This document shows, piece after piece, positions 25,255 through 35,651 of a stretch of 64,000 nucleotides of DNA. Each line of letters opens with the position of its first letter. Positions within the stretch are counted from its first letter, which is position 1. The notes beneath the pieces are model-generated. The model ran no database searches. It saw only the letters and a list, made by a program, of their open reading frames with translations, and was not told the DNA's origin. The DNA lies in NCBI GenBank assembly GCA_025890175.1, contig JANPYM010000002.1:3426391-3490390 (forward strand), given 5' to 3'. This DNA comes from Ciborinia camelliae (lineage: Eukaryota > Ascomycota > Leotiomycetes > Helotiales > Sclerotiniaceae). Both the position numbers and the translations under genes were made by a program.

Positions 25255-27314
25255 ATGGCGCCTCTTCCAACACTGCTCATAGCAAGAACTATGCTTCAAC
25301 ATTCTACGAGGTCTATTGGAGACAATACCAACGAAGGACAAAGTGGATCGGTTTCCGAAGAATTTGTTTTACAAAAACTTGCATTGACATTTGCATCTGT
25401 TAGTGTTGCTTCTTCAATTCTAGCTTTTTATTGGTTTGTGAGAATGAGGCGTTCGTTCAGACATGAGTGAGGATACCTACCCCATCTACCCCTCCATCCC
25501 CTCCAATCCCCTCACATCCCTCCATTTTAGGTGTTCATGCACTGATATGATAACCGAATAGCCTCATTATGTTATTAATTCAAAGTGATATGTTCAAAGC
25601 TTTATGGTTTATGGTTTTCCCACTCGTTATCTTCATACATGGTCCTGTATCAAATGATTCGAAATTTTGTCAAATTAGTGGATTTTTTTTATCTTTAGGC
25701 ATTGAAGCTTCAGGTTTGATATCCTATTCGATGAAGGGGACTTCAACATTTATTAACTTTAGCATAGATATTTCAGTTCTTATGGTTGCTGTACATACTG
25801 CATTATATATTTTCAGACCTAAATCCTCGGCTGGTGAAGGGGGCCTTTATCCATATCGTAGGATAGCATACACCATTTGGATAATATTTCCAATATTAAT
25901 GGCATCTTTGGCTTTTATTAATCAAAAACAAGCTTATATTGCTCAAGGAACATACTGTTATTTACCAGTACGACCATTTTGGTATCGATTGGCTTTAAGT
26001 TGGATTCCTCGATATATTACTTTTATCACGATCCTCACAGTTTATGTTTCGATATATTTCTATGTTCGATTTAAGTTCCATGGATTTGAACATAGTCACT
26101 CTCATGATAGTTTTGATTCGGCTGAAAGGACTCGACGAAACCAAGCTCGAAGAAGTGTACCCCCTGCTACAGCTCTTACTGTTAATGGGTCGGTGACTGA
26201 ACCAAGACATCCTTTAGCTGTATATGCTGGTCGAAGAAGAAAAGAATCGACTTCGACTTTATACTCCCTCGCAAATATGAGGAACCACGCTCATCAATTT
26301 ATGTGGGCTTCAGTGTTCCACTCACGTAATCGATCAACTTCTGCATCTCCCCCATCGGATATTTCTGCTCTTGATACGGATTCATACCCTGGAGCTTCAA
26401 CGCCACAACGAGTATCAGAGATGACGAGCCCAGCCCTCTTGATACCTCAACAAGTACTCAACCCTATGTCTCCGCCTCACTTTCGAAATAGTTGGAGAGA
26501 AAGTTCCTCTCGTCGATTATCTCTTGATTCAAATGGTTCTGTTTATACACCACCAGTATCCACCGATATAAACTTTGTTCTTCAACAACAAAACGAACCG
26601 AGAGAATCAGGGACTCTTTACGATATGCATCTCATCAATTCCAATGGACAAAATCTATCTGTATCGGAAATGATACGTACCCGAGAGAAAATTGGCCGAC
26701 AGCTTCGTTTTCTATTCATCTACCCATTAGTGTACCTCGGAATGTGGATTATACCTTTCGTCTTCCACGTCCTTCAATTCAACGACGATTTGGCAGTCAA
26801 TCCACCATTTGCACTTAGTATTTTAAGTACCATCTTTATTTGTGTACAGGGAGCAGTGGATTGTTGGTTATTTTCTACTCGTGAGAAACCGTGGAGACAT
26901 ATCCCCGGGACTGATGGGAGTTTCTTCGGAAGTCTAAAGTTCTGGGTTGTCTTCTGGGGAAAGGGGAAGGAGAGACAAGGACATGGACCGGGAAAGACTA
27001 GGAATGAAATGGCTAGGGAGGCCAGACAGGCGTATAAGAGAAGAGATGAAGAATTGGCGCAGAGGAGAGTTGAGGCACAAGCAAGTACTGGGATGGTGAG
27101 AGATAGAGGCAGAAGTGATAGGAGTTGGTGGGATGTGGCGGGGATGGATGAAATGGGGTCGGTTGGGGTTGTGACGGCTATGTCACCTGTTCAAGAGGAG
27201 TTTTCTATTCAGATGGATGAGGAAACTGGGAACGAGACTCAAGAAAAGAGTCCGATCGATACGAGTGCCGAAAATTCCGAAATTAATGAGAAAGGTGGGA
27301 GTAGTGATGTATAA
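25255..27314 (+). CDS. GPR1/Git3-type G-protein-coupled receptor
   Basis: Exons 25255-25466 and 25562-27314 join across a 95-bp phase-2 intron (GTGAGG...ATAG) to give 654 residues. The join yields FRHDLIMLLIQSDMFKALWF, the end of TM1 and TM2 of the family. Five TM segments precede a long Ser-rich third intracellular loop (about residues 245-450), and two more lie at about 465-535, matching the Git3 N- and C-terminal domains. The family is a nutrient (sugar or amino-acid) receptor acting through G-alpha to adenylate cyclase, known mostly from yeasts and Neurospora GPR-4. The ATG has a good context (CTCCATGGCG); the frame upstream starts only at TTG. The C-tail is highly charged. The ligand is unknown. 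Confidence 0.93.
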
Positions 27315-27383
27315 ATGACGGGATGAGTGTACGGGGTACACGATTAATTGATGAAGGTACATACATCGGTATAGGCAGGGGAT

Positions 27384-27470
27384 ATGAAGCATTGCATAGC
27401 ACATGGGAAGAGCATATGGACATGGCATACGGGAATGGCATACGAGTATAGCATACGGGCATACATCCTG
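27384..27470. repeat. Degenerate GGCATACGGG tandem repeat
   Basis: Units of about 12-14 bp around GCATA(C/T)GG, read directly; not perfect. Confidence 0.55.
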
Positions 27471-27537
27471 GCGCCCATGACGGAATCAGGCATTTTTACG
27501 GAGTTATGGGGATGCATAGGTATAAGCATTGGGTACT

Positions 27538-27622
27538 GACACGGATCATCGACCGGTGAGTCTACGGACCCGGCATTTGGATACGGGAAGGGGCGTTGAG
27601 GTTATTCTGCTTGTATGTAGGT
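27538..27622. repeat. Left copy of direct repeat flanking gene B
   Basis: Shares GGTGAGTCTACGGACCCGGC and flanking sequence with 29725-29808 (about 80 bp, roughly 83% by eye) in the same orientation, 2.2 kb apart, with gene B between. Confidence 0.75.
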
Positions 27623-28132
27623 CCGTGTTCCCAATAATTCGGGACTCGAGTCTGGATTTGAACCCAGAGACTTTGAGTATGGTTTGCTTGTTGCAATTAG
27701 TAATTATGTTTCAAGTAATCTCAAAATATATAACTTCAATACTTCAAATAGCTTCAATAATCCAAATGATTCTAATATCTTGATATTTTTTTAATTTATT
27801 GACCGCAGTCCGGACTACTGGGTAAACCAATGTAGGTAGATATTACTTAACTTCGCCCGATCAGGTAGTCTCGGTTGCCATTTGGAGGTGCTTCCATCCA
27901 ACACTATGTTCTCCACAAGAAGGGGCACCCAAAGTCGGGCACTATCCTTAGGTCTCGAGTAGTTGTGAGCTCCAGTCAACAACATTCAATATTGTGCCGC
28001 TGATTACGCAATTGATGACAGCAACGGAAGGTTCGAAAACGCGGACTTGGAGAGAGACGCACTTGGAGAAGCACTGTATCCGCAAGTAGCGATAGGTGTT
28101 ACTACCATATGAATGATGGGATGCCAGCGCCA

Positions 28133-29556
28133 TTATCTAAAAGTTTTGGCGAGCCAGGCATCGGCGTCGCTGGTTGGGGATGGGTGTCTGGGCTCGAGTG
28201 TGCGACTCGGCTCGGGCTTATGAGGCGCGTTATGATCATCTAACTTCGTCTTCTTTTTTGGTGGAGGGGGTGTAGCTTTCTTCTCAGTACTCGTATTTAT
28301 CACTTTCTTCTTTGAAGGGCGCATAATAAAGTTTCTCTCAGTACTTGTATTTATCTTTCGAAATGTTTGACCAGGCTCGGGGATATTAGCCGTTGCATCT
28401 TCCAACTTCCTCTTCTTTGGTGAAAGTGGCTCAATAGTTCGATGGGTACTCGCGTTAGCATTGCTATTTCGTGACAAAAAAGCTTCCCATATATCTTGCG
28501 GTGGCTCGCTAGGCCATTGTCCTAGTTTGACGAAGCCTGTGAAATATCTTGGTATTGCAATTTTCTTCCTTATCTTGTCGACGAAACAGTAAAGTATCCA
28601 CAATGCCTTTTGACACTTAATAATGGCGTCTGGACTTGGAACATCCTCCTGTTTAAAGGGCTCGACGAGGATAAAAGTTCTTGTTGACCCAGCTTTGCCG
28701 TATATTTCCATATAGACATCAAGAGCTTCATACGTTACGGAATTTCCTCCAAGCTTGGTTTCTGTACTGTTTTCTATGCCGGTGATTTCAATAGAATATC
28801 GAGGAATACCCTCGGAGAATCCAAACAAAGGTGGCACGTCTTCAACCGGAAGAGGAAGCTCCGATGGCGATGAAAGTAGCCCAAAGTCTGCTTCTTCTTC
28901 TCTCTTAGATATTATCGCTTCTATAGCCTTTAACTTTTGAGTGTACCCGGCATGAGCTTCATTCGACAATCTCAACTCTTGATTGTGAGCCAATTTTTTC
29001 TTGGCTAATTCCTCAAGATACCTTTCTTTCATTCGCTGTCGTTGCTCCCTAAGATCGTTGGAAAATTTTCGTTGGAGCTCGTATTGTTTGGCAGCTTGCA
29101 GAATCGCCGATATGTAGGTATAGCCTCGTGGTATATGTGCCTTGACGCTGCGAACTTTTCCGAAACCGTCTCCTATTTTAGGTACTACTTTTGGTGTATG
29201 GGATTTGAATTCTATTAACTCCTCATCTTCGAGATTATTATCACCTGCTACAGTCGTTAGAGTTGAACATATCACTTTGGGAAAAGATGAAAACTAAATT
29301 GATAATACGTACTAAGGTCTTTGTAAGTCGAATGCAACACTCTCCATATCAAACAGGACTCAGGTTCATTTTGGAAACGGGGAGATGTATCGTAATAAAC
29401 ATACGTCTCGTAAATATCCTTGTCGAGCCATGCTATGGAACGTTTCAAGTTTGATGCGAGATTATGGATCTTGTGTAAGAATTCCTCATAAATATCGAGG
29501 TTAACATCTGCAAGTGATGTGTCGTCTTCGTCCATATTGATAGCAATTGAAGTCAT
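28133..29556 (-). CDS. Gene B, paralogue of gene A (uncharacterised family)
   Basis: Exons 29556-29313 and 29247-28133 (phase-1 intron, GTACGT donor) give 452 residues. The acceptor is a tandem TAGCAG, so two in-frame products (ACA GGT or AGT) are possible. It shares with gene A an N-terminal (V/I)W...L region, a G(D/N)GF...(V/I)R block, the PRYSI(D/E)IT core and a conserved region ending in I.(V/I)EP. A Lys/Glu/Arg coiled coil at about 125-220 is unique to B. The C-tail has repeated INTSTE words and Lys-rich clusters (KKKRK-type), which could be nuclear-localisation signals. No domain is recognised. It lies between two copies of an 80-bp direct repeat. Confidence 0.75.
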
Positions 29557-29727
29557 AGCTAGGCATATATGTTATGGTGGTTGATAATCTAAAAGGTTTG
29601 AATAAGTTCGCGAGCAAGATCAATCAACACATTTGTAAAGTTCGCGTTTAATTGGGCGGGTGATATTCTTCAACGTGAAGTGAATTCTAAGTGAATTGAT
29701 TAGCATGAACATTGAAACCTACGGACA
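29557..29727. other. Short spacer upstream of gene B
   Basis: Contains GTGAAGTGAATT-like words resembling those upstream of gene A. Nothing else is seen. Confidence 0.4.
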
Positions 29728-29808
29728 CTAATCATCGGCCGGTGAGTCTACGGACCCGGCATTGGAAGACGGAAAGGGCTTTGAAGTTATTCTGGTTGTA
29801 TGAAGGTC
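29725..29808. repeat. Right copy of direct repeat flanking gene B
   Basis: Partner of 27538-27622. In this copy the minus strand reads as the end of an open frame (…NAGSVDSPADD then stop). Confidence 0.75.
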
Positions 29809-30208
29809 AAAATAAATACCATTTACAATAAGTTGATCCACTTGATTGCCTTCACCAATTATTACATTTAGGAAGAAATACAGGCGATACTGAGTCAAAA
29901 GAACTGTTCCAACTTCAGTCCACACATCAATCCAATTCACTTCATATAGATCAATTCCAAACACATTAATAATTGGATTTTATAATCTCGCGATCGCGAT
30001 CAAGACACCACAACATCACGACATCACGACTACCAATCCCACTAACCACCAACAAACCCAACACATCAACATCATATTCATTCATTACCTCCCTCCATCG
30101 AAAGTAATTCCGACTCAAGAATATGACAGCAAAGCAACCGACAGAATATGAACGGGCGCGTTCTTTGGGGATATTCCAGAACATATCGTATATGGGAAGT
30201 GATACCAT
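29728..30208 (-). CDS. Possible broken or spliced small protein gene
   Basis: ATG at 30208 opens an 80-codon frame ending at 29966. A second frame, offset by one, is open from 29964 to 29728 without an ATG. Both read like coding sequence (few rare words, mixed hydrophobic/charged), and the second ends inside the right direct repeat. A single frameshift or an intron with poor sites would join them. I do not recognise the product, and the model may be spurious. Confidence 0.22.
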
Positions 30209-31389
30209 GGTGTATTCGAGTGGTTATCAGGGAAACGGGAAGGGTTAGAGGTAGTTTAGGGCATGTCTGGGAATGGAAATGAGAGGAAGAGTGGAGCAGA
30301 GATACATTTTCAGACATTTTCAAGTGTTTGTAGGAATCGACCTCTGATATTGAATCTTGATAAATAATTCCATAGATAACCAGTATTTTCCTTCGCTAAA
30401 CTACTTGTACTCATCCCCCTATCTCTTCTCTCCTATCCCATCCATTAGCCACACCACTACAATCTCTTAGACCCACAGCCAGTCATCCTGCTTCCTGCTT
30501 TTTGCTTTATCATTCATCCTTCCGATTCCCAGTTTCATTTCAGATATTGCACCTGGAATGGTTACAACGAATAGATAAGGTGTCTGACCCAAGAACTTCC
30601 ATTTCTGAGAGTATTCTCTGTATGTACGAACCAGATGATACAACATAGAGGGATTCAGGAACCGCCTACGACTGTGCAGCGGGACCTGGATCCTTAAATT
30701 CTGGCAATATTTCTGTTAGCTTTGGTGATTCAATGGATTTTCCACCACCACAGAAAATACCTTAGTTTCGTTGAAAGGGGATGTGGATTGAAGATCTAAA
30801 CTGGGACTGCTTATAAGCAAGGTCCTGAGCTAATACTACGCTAGTCTAGTCCCCATGTGACCTGATAAATCCACCCCTGTTACTACCACCTCCAGCTATA
30901 CGAGACGAATCTCCAATTCACTTGACTATATTGAATAAACCTAGAGCATGATATGGCGATTCACTTCACATGGGCCGTGGCGAGACTATCGGCTGTGTCT
31001 CGCTTGCTGTCTGGAAAATCAATATTCAGACGTGTATTGATCTCCAGATCTTTTCAACTCCAAAAGTTGACAACTCCAGAAAGTCACTCCAAAGATTCAC
31101 TATAGAGATTCAACTCCAGAAGTCGTCAACATCGCTCAATCAATCATTACAAGAATAATAAATCATCATCTGTCCAACCTAGGCAAGAGCGCAAGTCATT
31201 TAGCCAGTAGGGAAATGAAGACTTCCAAAGACTGGAACAGAAATCAAAGTCACTCAACAGTTACAGTCCGAGAAGCAGCAGCTGAAGCAGGAGAAAGATT
31301 CAAATCTTAATCCTCAAGATGAAGATTCGCGAGTTCGCCAACTTCGATTGTTACCTAGAGAAATAAAATGAAGATGTGTTATTTGAATA
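30209..31389. other. Intergenic, no supported gene
   Basis: Holds a loose repeat of CTCCA(G/A)A words near 31040-31120. No domain or splice-supported frame is visible. Confidence 0.55.
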
Positions 31390-31880
31390 CTTAGATATTT
31401 GTAGAGAGATGGCAATGTTCTCTTCGTCTCACATTCTCCTGGTGCTCCTCTTCGAGGTAAGCCTCAGGATGGTCTTCCGTGATCTCAATACTAGGTAGTG
31501 TCTCCAATAGATGGCTTAGGATTATCACATCGTGCGGCATCCAGGTCAACACTTGGGGTTCGTTGGGCTGGTCCCATATTCATCTCCCCCCAGTTATCAT
31601 GCTCGTCAATACTGGGGTCTCCTATTGCACGTTGATGAAGCAGTCATTCTTCTTTGAGGCGTTTGATGTCTTCGTCGCGATACTTCTTACCACTTCTAGG
31701 ATATGCACTGTGCTTGGTGAACTTTTCACCCCAATCTTTGGAATAACTAGGCATAGTCTTGGAAGATCTATACAATTCTCTTTATCCACGTATGTTTCCC
31801 AAGCATCGATCATGTTGCGTAAGTCTTTGATGGTTAAACCTTTCCTTCCAGGTTGCTTCTTCACTCCTTCCTTCAAGTGA
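31390..31880 (-). pseudogene. Degenerate coding remnant of unknown family
   Basis: The minus strand shows three consecutive coding-like stretches in different frames: one covering about 31876-31750 (GRKGLTIKDLRNMIDAWETYV), one about 31750-31640 (KDWGEKFTKHSAYPRSGKKY, then a stop) and one about 31600-31395 (ITEDHPEAYLEEEHQENVRR). Each is charged and protein-like, but stops and frame changes separate them and there is no start ATG. This is what a decayed gene looks like. It may be an intron-containing gene I failed to model. Confidence 0.35.
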
Positions 31881-32137
31881 TAAACAAATATAATAAGCGA
31901 TTTGTTTATTCTTACATGCTAGGCAGAGTTGACGAGTTTAATTTTATTGCTAAGATTTATTTGAAGGTGAAGCTAAAGAGGTATAGTGAAGTGTGCTGCA
32001 ATTTCTGCCCCTTGTCCTATGTGCTTGCGACTACCAAAGTCATATGAATTCTCTCTCGACCTTCAAAGCCGTTGCCATACAACCATCTAGGCCGTATTTT
32101 CATCATTCTCCCTCATCCGCCACTCCACTACTCCCCC

Positions 32138-33145
32138 TTATATGTCTCTCTCCTTAATTTTGACCTGCTCCTTAACTTCCTCCGTCTTTAACATGTTGCC
32201 ATATCTTGTTGATAGTTCATCCTTTACAGGAATGTTAAATTCATCAAAGTCTACTCTAGGGGTATCCTCGAATCTGGTTGTAAGACGCGATGAAGTTGCA
32301 TCACCCATATCCCTCTCTCGCATTGATCTTGAGCTAAGGATCAAGTCAAATGAAGATGAGTTCACTCCTAGTCTATCAGACCTGTCGTTACGACGCTTGA
32401 CGCGCAAATCCCGTGAACGACTGCGAGCTCTGGAGACTTGTCTATCAGTCAGATCTCCTTGGAACGAATCCATCTTACTTCCATCACTCCACGTGGGATC
32501 CACTATCACTCTTTCGTAAATAGATTTTTTCTCCCAGTAATACGGGTTGTCCTGTTGGAACTGTCGCGAGAACTCCACCGACCATAGGCGGCAGGGGCTT
32601 GTATCCTCCTCTTTCGCGCTCTCGACTTCCAAACGCCAAAATTCCTCCTTGCGAAAGTCTCTCGGAAATCTCAGAGGCGGGGCATTATTTCTGCACTGGA
32701 GAAAGTAGTGTCGAAATGTACGGACATCGAACTTGGATTCCCGATTGGTACATTGTACAAATGTATGCTGCTTCGTATTACATAATGGACATTCGTCTAT
32801 GTGACCATACTCAGTCACTGGGCCCATGCACTTCTTCAAAACGTGTCCAGATCGACCACAATTGCCGCATCTGCGTTCGCGCAGTTGTTGCTCACTTTTT
32901 CCTTTGGTATGAACCCTTCTTTGATCTTGTGTTACACCATGATCTTGTCGTGCTGGCTGTGGACTAGGTGGAGGTGGCAGGGCAGGCGCCGGTTGACCAA
33001 TTCCTCCTACTTGCAAAGCAAGAACTTGTTGTAACTGCAGACTGTGATCGTGTTGCATTTTCTGTATCTGTTGATCATTTGCTTGTATCTGCAGATTGTG
33101 AGCTTGCAGGGTCTGCTGCATCTGCAGCTGCAGCTGCGGATACAT
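32138..33145 (-). CDS. Gene C, protein with two CCHC zinc knuckles, paralogue of gene D
   Basis: A single open frame of 335 residues from ATG 33145. Order: Gln-rich coiled region (residues 1-50), Pro-rich linker, two CCHC knuckles (CGNCGRSGHVLKKC and CPLCNTKQHTFVQC, both CX2CX4HX4C), a Trp/Arg-rich middle, an Arg/Asp/Ser-rich stretch and a conserved tail. Knuckles of this type bind single-stranded nucleic acid and occur in RNA-processing factors and retroelement Gag proteins. The open frame continues upstream of the ATG, and an ATG at 33266 would be fused to it by one extra G in the G7 run at 33222-33228. Neighbour gene D shares the Gln-rich start and the DMGDA...KDEL tail but lacks the knuckles. 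Confidence 0.72.
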   Translation of the reverse strand: MYPQLQLQMQQTLQAHNLQIQANDQQIQKMQHDHSLQLQQVLALQVGGIGQPAPALPPPPSPQPARQDHGVTQDQRRVHTKGKSEQQLRERRCGNCGRSGHVLKKCMGPVTEYGHIDECPLCNTKQHTFVQCTNRESKFDVRTFRHYFLQCRNNAPPLRFPRDFRKEEFWRLEVESAKEEDTSPCRLWSVEFSRQFQQDNPYYWEKKSIYERVIVDPTWSDGSKMDSFQGDLTDRQVSRARSRSRDLRVKRRNDRSDRLGVNSSSFDLILSSRSMRERDMGDATSSRLTTRFEDTPRVDFDEFNIPVKDELSTRYGNMLKTEEVKEQVKIKERDI

Positions 33146-33532
33146 GTTCTGCCAATTTTGGCTTGATGGTCTATCAGATCCATCATCCTTATCTACATTC
33201 CATCTTCCGTCTCTCCTTCTTCCCCCCCAGTATTGCGCCGGTTACTGTTGTAACCACTCATTTTGACACTTATGGGTGGTTATGTAAATGAAGTTATCTC
33301 TTTTGAAGTTAAAAAGTGACGCGATGGAAAACAAAACAAATCATACACATATTGAAAACGAGCGATTTCCTTTTGGGTATTGGGGGTGACGTGTTTGAAT
33401 CTTTCCATTTGTGAGTCTCTTTCAGCGTGAATTTGGAAAAGTGGAGTGAATTATGCTGTCATGATGCTCCCCAATTTCTATCCTGTACCAACGTTCTCTC
33501 TCATCATCACTCCCTTTCTTCTTCCAATACTC
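33146..33532. other. Spacer between tandem paralogues C and D
   Basis: The part nearest gene C (33146-33266) is an open extension of its N-terminus. The rest is AT-rich leader. Confidence 0.5.
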
Positions 33533-34288
33533 TCATCCATCTATTTCACTCTCAACCTTAACCTTGCCCTTGCCCTTGCCATCCTCCAGCTCGTCCTTGA
33601 TGTATGGTCTAGCTTCTCCTCCAGCTACTCTAGAGTTATCCTTCAGTCTTAGTGGTAGAAAGGTTGTCAAAATTGCGTCGCCCATATCTTTTTCTCCCAC
33701 TGCTCTTGATTCACTGGGAAGCAAGCCCAATCTATATGGGCTTACTTCTTTTGATGGACTAGATCTATCTCCGCGACGGTTTCCTGGATATCTATCGTCA
33801 CCTCGGTCTGGTGAGCGACTACGATATCTTTCAATTCGCTGCCGGCCTCTCTCTCCTCTGGGTGCTTTTACCGAGTTCTGGGTCATAGCGGGCGGTGGTA
33901 GTGCCGAATTCTGAGGAAAAGCGGGCAAAGGTGGTGCCGGATAATGAGTAATATTGGGCGGTGGTGGCGGGCCAAGTGCCGGTTGACTAAATCCTCCTGC
34001 ATGCATAGCAAACAACTGTTGAATCTGAAGATGCTGCGATTGAATGTGCATGGTAAACTGTTGATTCATAAGCTGTTGTGATTGAATTTGCTCGGTATGT
34101 TCCTTCCGCAATTTTTGTGTATATTGGTTCAGTTGCTCAATCCGTCGATCCTGCTGCTCCAACCGTCGGTCCTGCTGCTCGATTTTTCGTTGCATGTCTT
34201 CAATCATTCGTTGCAAAAATAGGTTTGCTGGATCTCCAGAGCAAAGTCTCTGGTGTTCTGGTGGTATATTTCTCTGCTTCTGGTTCAT
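33533..34288 (-). CDS. Gene D, paralogue of gene C without zinc knuckles
   Basis: A single frame of 251 residues from ATG 34288. Residues about 30-95 are Gln-rich with heptad-like IEQQDRRLEQQDRRIEQL repeats, probably a coiled coil. A Pro-rich linker follows, then an RGRQRIERYRSRSPDRG-type Arg/Ser stretch and the tail shared with gene C (DMGDA, later KDELE). The CCHC region of C is missing at the matching place. The start is the first ATG after an in-frame stop upstream. Function unknown; coiled-coil pairing with C is possible but speculative. Confidence 0.7.
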   Translation of the reverse strand: MNQKQRNIPPEHQRLCSGDPANLFLQRMIEDMQRKIEQQDRRLEQQDRRIEQLNQYTQKLRKEHTEQIQSQQLMNQQFTMHIQSQHLQIQQLFAMHAGGFSQPALGPPPPPNITHYPAPPLPAFPQNSALPPPAMTQNSVKAPRGERGRQRIERYRSRSPDRGDDRYPGNRRGDRSSPSKEVSPYRLGLLPSESRAVGEKDMGDAILTTFLPLRLKDNSRVAGGEARPYIKDELEDGKGKGKVKVESEIDG

Positions 34289-35410
34289 GTTCTGAATTTC
34301 CCCATTGATTCGATTTATGTCTGTTTTTATCGACAGTTGAGTCAGTGTTGACCTTTTAAAGTTGAATAGGTACCTAGTAGTACTGTGGCCCTATTCAATA
34401 AGACCACAAATTTGAAAGCACCCGAGACCGTACCGGGTACAATTAATTGGCTATATCACTTTATCATTTGTAATCCTACTGAAATTAAGTGAATTCCAAG
34501 ATTGACTTGATTAACCTATCATGTACGTCAGACTTTGAAAGGGAAGAAGCCACAGTTTGGATTTCAAGAGACTACAGTGAAGGACAACTGACAATCAAAT
34601 TCTGGCCTCCATGAGAGCTTCTCATCTCTAGCCCTTATGAAAAAGTCAATGGTTGCTTAGTGTCTGTGAATGCAATGAAGCCTCATCATCTCAAGCTAGC
34701 AAGTGACCCTCGCATGTTTCTATCCCCAATATCTATTCGGCTCTCTTCTCAAAAAAGGAAAGGGGTACTTTTCTCCAGCATTTATCACATTGCTCTTTCC
34801 CCATTAGTAGGAAGGAACTGGTGGTTATTAGGCAATCGAGTTAACGATCCAGCATACCCTACTGTTATTATCAAATGAAATTTAGAGACAGCAATCGTGC
34901 TTCATATCTTAGTTATATCATTCATTTCGAAAGTTAAACATGGATGTGTACTTTAAGGTTGTACATTCTGAGCCATTGAAGTCAAATTAAGAAAACTGCG
35001 ATCCCAGTTCTTTTATAGCTCAATTTTAAACCACGCAAATGATGAAAGCATTGATATTCGACCGTCCATTATGAGCTTGGAATTTTTAGGTAGTAGAGAA
35101 TGAATATAAAGAGCTCAAATTTTCCTCACAAAAAGACTGGAACGTGATTCACTCTGCATTCACGAAACCATCCCAACGCAATGCCATAATTGACCCTCCA
35201 AACTAGGCACCATTCGCCCCCCCTTTCCCTCCTCACGACACGACATTACCCGACATGGCCCATCAACCCCTCAACAAATCAGGGAGTGCACCCAGAAGAG
35301 CCATCCCAAAACCATAACCAAAGTACAAGAGACCCTTCATCGCCTAATGTTCCTCAGTCTTCCCAAGCAACACTTTTTGTTGCATATAAAATAGTTCTAC
35401 ATACACCAGC
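34289..35410. other. Intergenic, no supported gene
   Basis: AT-rich spacer with only short unsupported frames. Confidence 0.55.
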
Positions 35411-35651
35411 TTAGTCATCGGAAAATTCCGTATAACTTCGCTCGATACAAAATGTTAATAAGGTCGATACTTCTGAACACATCTCCGTAATCTGCGGAAT
35501 CTGCGAAACAATGAAATCTATCTCATATAGCTTGTCTCGTATTTTACTCAATGCATCTTGATTTCCCTCTCTGGTCGGATTCTCTAAGATCGAGGTACGT
35601 ACTTGGAGTATTTGAAGGTGCACCAGGGGCAGGATTACCATTGAGTTCCAT
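35411..35651 (-). CDS. Small spliced protein, uncharacterised (64 residues)
   Basis: Exon 35651-35603 and exon 35556-35411 join across a 46-bp phase-1 intron (GTACGT donor, TCAAG acceptor) and give 64 residues. The C-terminal 45 residues look like two amphipathic helices. The intron length matches other introns here (47, 50 and 52 bp). Without splicing the first frame hits a stop. An alternative is an unspliced 76-codon frame from ATG 35641. I do not recognise a family. Confidence 0.4.

Larger units (their letters stand above)
27315..28132. other. Intergenic with degenerate repeats and left copy of a direct repeat
   Basis: 27384-27470 is a run of loose GGCATACGGG-like units. 27538-27622 is the left copy of the direct repeat that brackets gene B. 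No gene is supported. Confidence 0.6.

Noticed and set aside
27635..27680. tRNA-like T-arm on the minus strand (GGGTTCAAATCC)
   Set aside because: The T-loop is one base short for a good stem, and no matching acceptor, D arm or anticodon arm was found upstream.
32138..33145. Gene C as a retrotransposon Gag
   Set aside because: It has two CCHC knuckles, but no protease or reverse-transcriptase frame, no LTRs and a paralogue without knuckles lie next to it.
34660..34878. 72-codon plus-strand frame
   Set aside because: No features and no splice context; typical of chance open frames in AT-rich spacers.
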